A stretch of DNA of 64,000 nt from Piliocolobus tephrosceles (taxonomy: Eukaryota > Chordata > Mammalia > Primates > Cercopithecidae). Each line of letters begins with the position of its first letter. Position 1 is the stretch's first letter. The position numbers and the translations under genes are program-made. Shown here in pieces: positions 59,018-64,000 of the stretch. Location of the stretch: NCBI RefSeq assembly GCF_002776525.5, contig NC_045441.1, forward strand, positions 84,274,918 through 84,338,917, read 5' to 3'. Under the pieces are notes generated by a model that was given only the letters and a program-made list of their open reading frames with translations, ran no database searches and had not been told where the DNA came from.

Positions 59018-59567
59018 CCTTCATCACCTCTGATGATGTTCAAGTTTCTGTCAAAGTCAATAAAGTTCTTCCTAAGAAATAATTGGCTTCGTTCTTCAGC
59101 ATACTGGTAAATTTATAAATATATCTGTTTTTCAAAATCCCATCCTTATTAAACACTTACTTCAAGTTTTTCTGGAAGGCACATGAAAGCCTTCCTAAGT
59201 ATTTTTAAGCTGCAGCTAATACCAACCTTGAAAATTCACAATCTATGGCAAACAATGACACCAAAATTATCCATCTCAGTAAGAACAAATTTTCCAAATT
59301 CTAACTTAGAGACTCTTCATTTACGCAACACACATTTATTTAACACAGACCACATGCTATTCAAAGTAAGATGTTGCTCATTTTGTATAAACTGATTTTT
59401 AGAGTATCAAAAACTCCGGCATAAATTAGGAAATCAATATTTAACTGGGTCTCATCTCCTGATCCATGTGAGGCAGTGTCTAAAGTCTAAACTGTAAACT
59501 GGGGAGAAGCGTAGAGCCCCTTAAAGCACTCTCTCACTAGCCTGCAGAACTTTACAAAGACCAACCA
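59018..59567. other. Unassigned intron
   Basis: Nothing recognised between the L1 and the polypurine block. Confidence 0.5.
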
Positions 59568-59702
59568 AGAAGAAGAAAGAGGTGAAAGACAAGAAGGGAA
59601 AGAAAGAGGAGGAATAATAAAAAAAAAGAAAGAAAGAAAGAAAGAAAAACACACACACACACAAAGAATAGGAATGAAGAAGAAGAAGGAAGGAGGAGGA
59701 AC
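59568..59702. repeat. Polypurine (GA/GAA)n tract with a (CA)n core
   Basis: About 135 bases, almost only A and G on the plus strand, with five GAAA units and a CA run at 59649-59661. The long reverse frames here are low-complexity artefacts. Confidence 0.93.
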
Positions 59703-61137
59703 CCAACACTTAAAGCTCATGTGTGGATGAGAACAAGACTGACTAAAACAAAACAAAACAGACAAACAAAAAAAACTACCACAAGTTTCCCTTTAAAGAC
59801 CTAAGACCCAGATCAAGAGTGGAGCCAGAAACTCACAAAGTGCTTTAGACTCTTTCAGGTAGCTCTTTCTAGTTGAGCCAGAAGGATACTGACCTGACCA
59901 GCCTAGTATCTTCCCTTGATAATTTGCTCTCTGATTTCCCTGAGCCTCACCTGCCACGATTCTTTTACCTACAGCCTGTTCCTGACCGTATCTGATGATC
60001 CCAGATCATTCCTCAGGTAACTGCTTGCCTTGCTCCCTCTCCAGCCGGTGTTAGATTAATACCACCAAGCTATGTGTAACCTCAACTGCCACTTAGGACT
60101 GCTGAGGAGCCACAGCTGGTTTCCTCAACAGACAGCTTAATAGGATTTCCCAAAGGCTTTAAAAATCCACTAGGGAAATCAAAGAACTCTGCAGAACCAG
60201 GTTCTGTCAAGTGGCAACTCCTTCTGTAGTATCTTGCTGTTTAATCCAAAGAAAGATAAACCATACAGAGAAAGAAGCTTGAGCTATGACCAAATTGTGT
60301 GTACCAGCAAATTGTGTGTAACAGCCTGACCCCCAACACCCTAACCGCATCCTAACCTTGAAGTGTCTAGGTTCAAATCCCCTAACCTCACCAGTGGAGG
60401 AAATGAAGGCAATTCCTCCAAAACAAACCTACTTGAAAGGCAAATTAGACAAAAAAGAAAAAGCAGAGTAGAAATTGACCAACTAGAGTTAAAAGCTAGA
60501 GACATGGGGCAGTATGAAGCAGAATAAGTGGTCTCACAAAATTCAACCGGGAGTTCTGCCTCAGCTAGGAAATTTTAAAACCACTTGCAAAATGTCAGCT
60601 CTCAAGGCCTATCTGCAGAAAAGCACCATCGATTTCTCATCTTCAAAGAGTTATCTAACGATCTTTACTTGGGACAAAAAAACGCAACAAAAGGGCAATT
60701 ATTGCTAAGTGCTAAAATCTACTAGTACAAAATTAAATTTTAAAAAGGAGAAGAAAAAATGTTCATTTAACCTTGCTGATACATGATTCTGAAAATCTCT
60801 TCAACGCAAATAACAAGCATATTTATGGGTAGGGGAGAATGATGTACGTTCTTTATTCCTTCTCTTTCCAGTTGAACTGCTGATATTTCTGGATAATGAT
60901 ACAACATTTTCAATTTTATTTTCAAAATCAAGTTACAGAGAACAGTCTGTCCTGGGGGAAACAAAACAAACTTCTATTTTAAAAGGAACTCTAATGATAA
61001 AATCAAAAGTAAAGGATAGCCAGAAGTCTAAAATCATTTTTCATATAAAATATTTCTATTTTTTAAAATACAGCATGTAGTACTCTATTTTAATTATATG
61101 TAAAATAACTGCAAGTTAGCTAGGGAGGTGACCTAGG
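59703..61137. other. Unassigned intron
   Basis: A relatively GC-rich part (59820-60420) shows no exon-like pattern or named repeat. A 13-base word 'caaattgtgtgta' is doubled at about 60290-60320. Confidence 0.45.
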
Positions 61138-61154
61138 CAAGACCAAGAATATCT

Positions 61155-61452
61155 TTTTTTTTTTTTTTTTTGAGACGGAGTCTTGCTTTGTCACCCAGGC
61201 TGGAGTGCAGAGGCACAATCTCAGCTCACTGCAAACTCTACCTCCTGGGTTCATGCCATTCTCTGGCCTCAGACTCCCAAGTAGCTGGGACTACAGGCAC
61301 CTGCCACCTTGCCCGGCTAATTTTTTTGTATTTTTAGTAGAGACAGGGTTTCACCATGTTAGCCAGGATGGTCTCAATCTCCTGACCTCGTGATCCGCCC
61401 GCCTCAGCCTCCCAAAGTGCTAGGATTATAGGCGTAAGCCACTGCGCCCGGC
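61155..61452 (-). mobile_element. Alu (AluS/Y-like), full length
   Basis: Antisense Alu ending 'ccactgcgcccggc'. Flanks 'aagaccaagaatatctt' and 'aagatcaagagtatctt' form a 17-base duplication with two differences. Confidence 0.95.
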
Positions 61453-61589
61453 TAAGATCAAGAGTATCTTAAAGAAATAATGTTAGGTATGTTCCAACAC
61501 GGAGATAAATGGGAAACTACATGTCAAATAAGTAGTAAAGATTATAAAAGATTATTTTATGTTGATATCTAACATTTTGAGAATCCTTT

Positions 61590-61740
61590 TCCCACTTCTA
61601 CCACTTATTACCTGTATAACCTTAGGCAGTTAATTAACTTCAGTTTCCTCATCTTCAAATGGCTATAACAATATCTACCTCATAATGAGAGATAATGCAT
61701 GTAAATCACTCAATACAATGCCTGGCACATGGCAAAAAAT
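61590..61740 (+). mobile_element. MIR SINE fragment
   Basis: 'ccacttattacctgtataacc', 'acttcagtttcctcatcttc', 'tacctcataatgagagataa' and 'caatgcctggcacatggc' are the 3' two thirds of MIR. Confidence 0.85.
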
Positions 61741-62337
61741 AAGTTATATATTATTTATATTTTGTACATATTATATATTTATACTTATAAATGTTTATAC
61801 TTATTTAAGTTAATAAATACTAATCCTTATTTTTTCAACTCTTTCCCCCAATGTTTGCTTGCTAGTGCTTTTATTATCAAAGTAAACACATTCAACTACA
61901 TGTTCTCAGAAGCTATCATTTTTTGTTATTATTGATTACGCATCTCTTTTACCTGAATGATATCACATTTAGCACTCCAGTACTACTAGTTCTATGAAGG
62001 CATAAAACATACTTTGTATCTTTTCTTTTGGAGAAAAATATATGAATATGGATCGCTGCTTAGCAATTAATGTTTTCACCTATGAAACTTTGACCACAAA
62101 AAAGCATATACAATTTTGGTGTTGATTGCTGAATACTAATATGTGATTTACAATGAACAAGTGTAAAAGACAGTGTATATATCTACAAACAAACAGGACA
62201 CATGTCCTTCAAGAGGTGTTTTTCACCATTTAAATGTCAGATATCCTCACAAATTCCATTTTCATTTTCAAGATAATAAAAATGAAACATTCCTGTTGTG
62301 CTCTGCAAGCTTCTTCACTATTGTCTAACTTTAAAAT

Positions 62338-62370
62338 GTATATATATATATATATATTTTTTTTTTTTTT
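62338..62370. repeat. (TA)n followed by T run
   Basis: About ten TA units, then 13 T. Likely an old retroelement tail or microsatellite. Confidence 0.9.
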
Positions 62371-62481
62371 CAGGCACTGAAAGTCATATATAGTTCCAAC
62401 GGGGTAAACGTAAGAAATATGACTCCAGCGACACTGAATGGCATCTAAAGAATTGTCAGTGGCCCCCTTCCATAAGACCAG

Positions 62482-62660
62482 TTTAGTGTAGTGGTTAGGC
62501 ACATAGGCAGTGCAGTGGAGCTGAAATGCCTAGGTTCAAATCCCCTATCAGCTTTGTGACTTTACAGATAAGTATTACCTGTCACACATGATTTTTGTGA
62601 GGATGCAATTAATTAATGTACATCAAGTATTTGGCACATAAAAGATAGCCATGTAAGTTA
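62482..62660 (+). mobile_element. MIR SINE, near complete
   Basis: Box A-like 'tagtgtagtggttaggcac', box B-like 'aggttcaaatcccctatca', then 'gaggatgcaattaattaatg' and 'caagtatttggcacataaaa'. It resembles a tRNA because MIR is tRNA-derived. Confidence 0.85.
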
Positions 62661-64000
62661 CCATATATTTAACTATTTTAGTATATAACATATATAGTGA
62701 CACTATTAAAAGTATTTTTCTCTTTTTATCATTTCCTTTTCCTGCCACCTTCTCACCATTCCCCTCAAGGACTATCTACCTTTTCTTCTGCTCCATCCCC
62801 CAGCCCCACTTTTATGAACATCTATCTTCTTTCCCTTTGGGACTTATCCATGCTACTTAATGATAAATGTGACCCTATCTAATTAGCCCCACTGGAGTTA
62901 GGGAATACTACTAACCTTACAGATTCCTGTTCTCAGTGTGTTGTGAGAAAAAAGCAGGCCTCTCCATGTTCTTCTAAGGGATTCTATTTGTTAAAAACGA
63001 CAGCAGAACTCTTGGCATTCTTTGCAATATAAGAAAGCAAATAAAACTAGGAACACTTTTTATCAACCTATAAGCTCTTAGAGTCATTCATAGTTAGTTT
63101 CCTATGTGTAGCTGTACAGAAGTGATGAAAGACTGATTCTTTCTGTGCACCATAACCTCATTAGATAGAATTTTAAAGATACCAAAAATACATACACATA
63201 CAAATTGGAATTTCATAGCATAAAAACAAGACTAAGGGAAACTCCCACAATTCTGAATTTTACTTTTTTTACTATTTAATTGGAAAAGAAGATGGTTGGT
63301 AGGAGAATAAAAATTCATTGTGAAATGTCTCCTATTTATAGCAGTAGAACAAAGTTCTGATTGGTGGAAAAACTTTATCAATATTGAGCCACTTAACAAA
63401 TGCATATTAAAACAAACAAACAAACCAACAAACAAAAAACAAGATGTTTGTGCTACCCTTGCAAAATACTTCCAATGTTGTAATTCCTAGGAGCCATTTT
63501 CCGCCAGGGAAGCAGTACTGCAGACAATTAACCATCAAGCTGACTCAGTGCTCCTCAAGGAAACAGTACAATGTAAAGTACAGCTCATCCATGCACAGGC
63601 ATTATGTATAAGTACATCAATAAAAATGGAGCACACCTACTTCTTGCCATCTTGCTGCCATCTTGCTGCCTTCTTGCATTTTTCCCATTTGCTACTCACT
63701 ATCAAAACTATGACAAACTGTAGATCTATGTCCTTGGCACTTGACTACTTGGGAAGCTATAACACTTTCTAGGGAAAGAGCCAGAGGAAAAAAAGTGGCC
63801 CATCTATCCACTGACCACAAAGGCTTCCAACAAAAAGAAATTTTGCTCCTTGTAGAAATATATAATCACTGGGTAAAAAACAAAGTATTAAAAATGTATG
63901 GGGTGAAAACACAACAAAATAAACCACAAAATAACTTATCCTTGATGTAGATCTGTGATGCTTAGTTGACAAAAAAGAATCATTAAGGTGTTTATTCAAA
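62661..64000. other. Unassigned intron
   Basis: No gene or named transposon. An (AAAC)n run lies at 63411-63440, and near-tandem 'catcttgctgc' words at about 63647-63676. Confidence 0.5.

Larger units (their letters stand above)
34448..64000 (-). other. ADAM22: Upstream intron of ADAM22 (partial, runs out of the window)
   Basis: Everything right of the exon lies upstream in the minus-strand gene. The exon that would encode the N-terminal part of the protein, with the signal peptide and start of the propeptide, was not found. There is no CpG island or GC-rich promoter here, so the transcription start is outside the window. Confidence 0.7.

Noticed and set aside
59487..59765. Overlapping reverse frames rich in Ser, Phe and Leu, like membrane proteins
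   Set aside because: They are translations of the polypurine tract.
60300..60400. 'aggttcaaatcccctaacct' near 60368 resembling a tRNA T-loop
   Set aside because: No D-arm, anticodon stem or acceptor pairing could be made around it.
62345..62375. TA run, T run and 'cag' looking like a plus-strand splice acceptor
   Set aside because: The host gene is on the other strand, the following frame has no family match, and the tract is a microsatellite plus T run.
62482..62560. tRNA-like segment with box A and box B wording
   Set aside because: It is continuous with a full MIR, which is tRNA-derived; no closed acceptor stem.

Overview
The window is nuclear DNA of an Old World monkey, an inference from its retrotransposons. 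It is about 60% A+T, CpG-poor and dense with primate Alu elements, L1, L2, MIR, MaLR/ERVL LTRs and hAT/Tigger fossils. The youngest Alus (17660-17951, 25127-25417, 30063-30367, 46936-47248) carry changes I associate with the cercopithecid AluYR lineage rather than human AluY: 'ccggatctcag' in the right arm and 'ggcttgagcc' at the 5' end. No bacterial, plasmid, phage or CRISPR feature is present, and no CpG island or promoter was recognised.

Only one protein-coding exon can be supported. It is on the minus strand, 34447 to 34371 (77 bp), with a good acceptor (pyrimidine tract then AG) and an excellent donor (GTAAGT). Its translation is an ADAM-family propeptide segment that I recognise as ADAM22, the catalytically inactive neuronal receptor for LGI1. 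The rest of the window is then the two large flanking introns: downstream intron 1-34370, upstream intron 34448-64000. All open frames in the window other than this exon are short, and most lie in Alu or L1 sequence.

Layout. 1-8.5 kb: several Alus, a minus-strand L1 3' end, two MER5A copies and the 5'UTR/ORF1 part of an old L1. 8.5-11.7 kb: mostly unassigned intron. 11.7-17.4 kb: Alu-related monomers, MIRs and a MER2. 17.6-21.7 kb: a young Alu, an MLT1 LTR split by an MLT2A-type LTR and an Alu, a MIR, an MST-type LTR, MER5A and a near-perfect hairpin. 24-31 kb: L2, an Alu cluster and ancient L1 with a long-range inverted repeat. 31-36 kb: mostly unassigned intron around the exon. 36-44 kb: MaLR LTRs (MLT1/MST and THE1), L2, Alus and a nested MER5A/THE1/Alu locus. 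44-57 kb: L2, MIR, L1 tails and Alus. 57.7-59.0 kb: an L1 with a twin-priming inversion. 59-64 kb: a polypurine block, an Alu, two MIRs and unassigned intron.

I saw no previously undescribed gene system. The best second-look items are the exon, the 37/38-bp hairpin at 21608-21696, the 73-bp inverted repeat at 28006/28573, the inverted L1, close inverted Alu pairs that may be RNA-edited in the host transcript, a perfect 44-bp tandem duplication, and an unassigned 134-codon minus-strand open frame. Repeat subfamily names come from memory of consensus sequences and element edges are approximate to a few tens of bases unless a target-site duplication is given.
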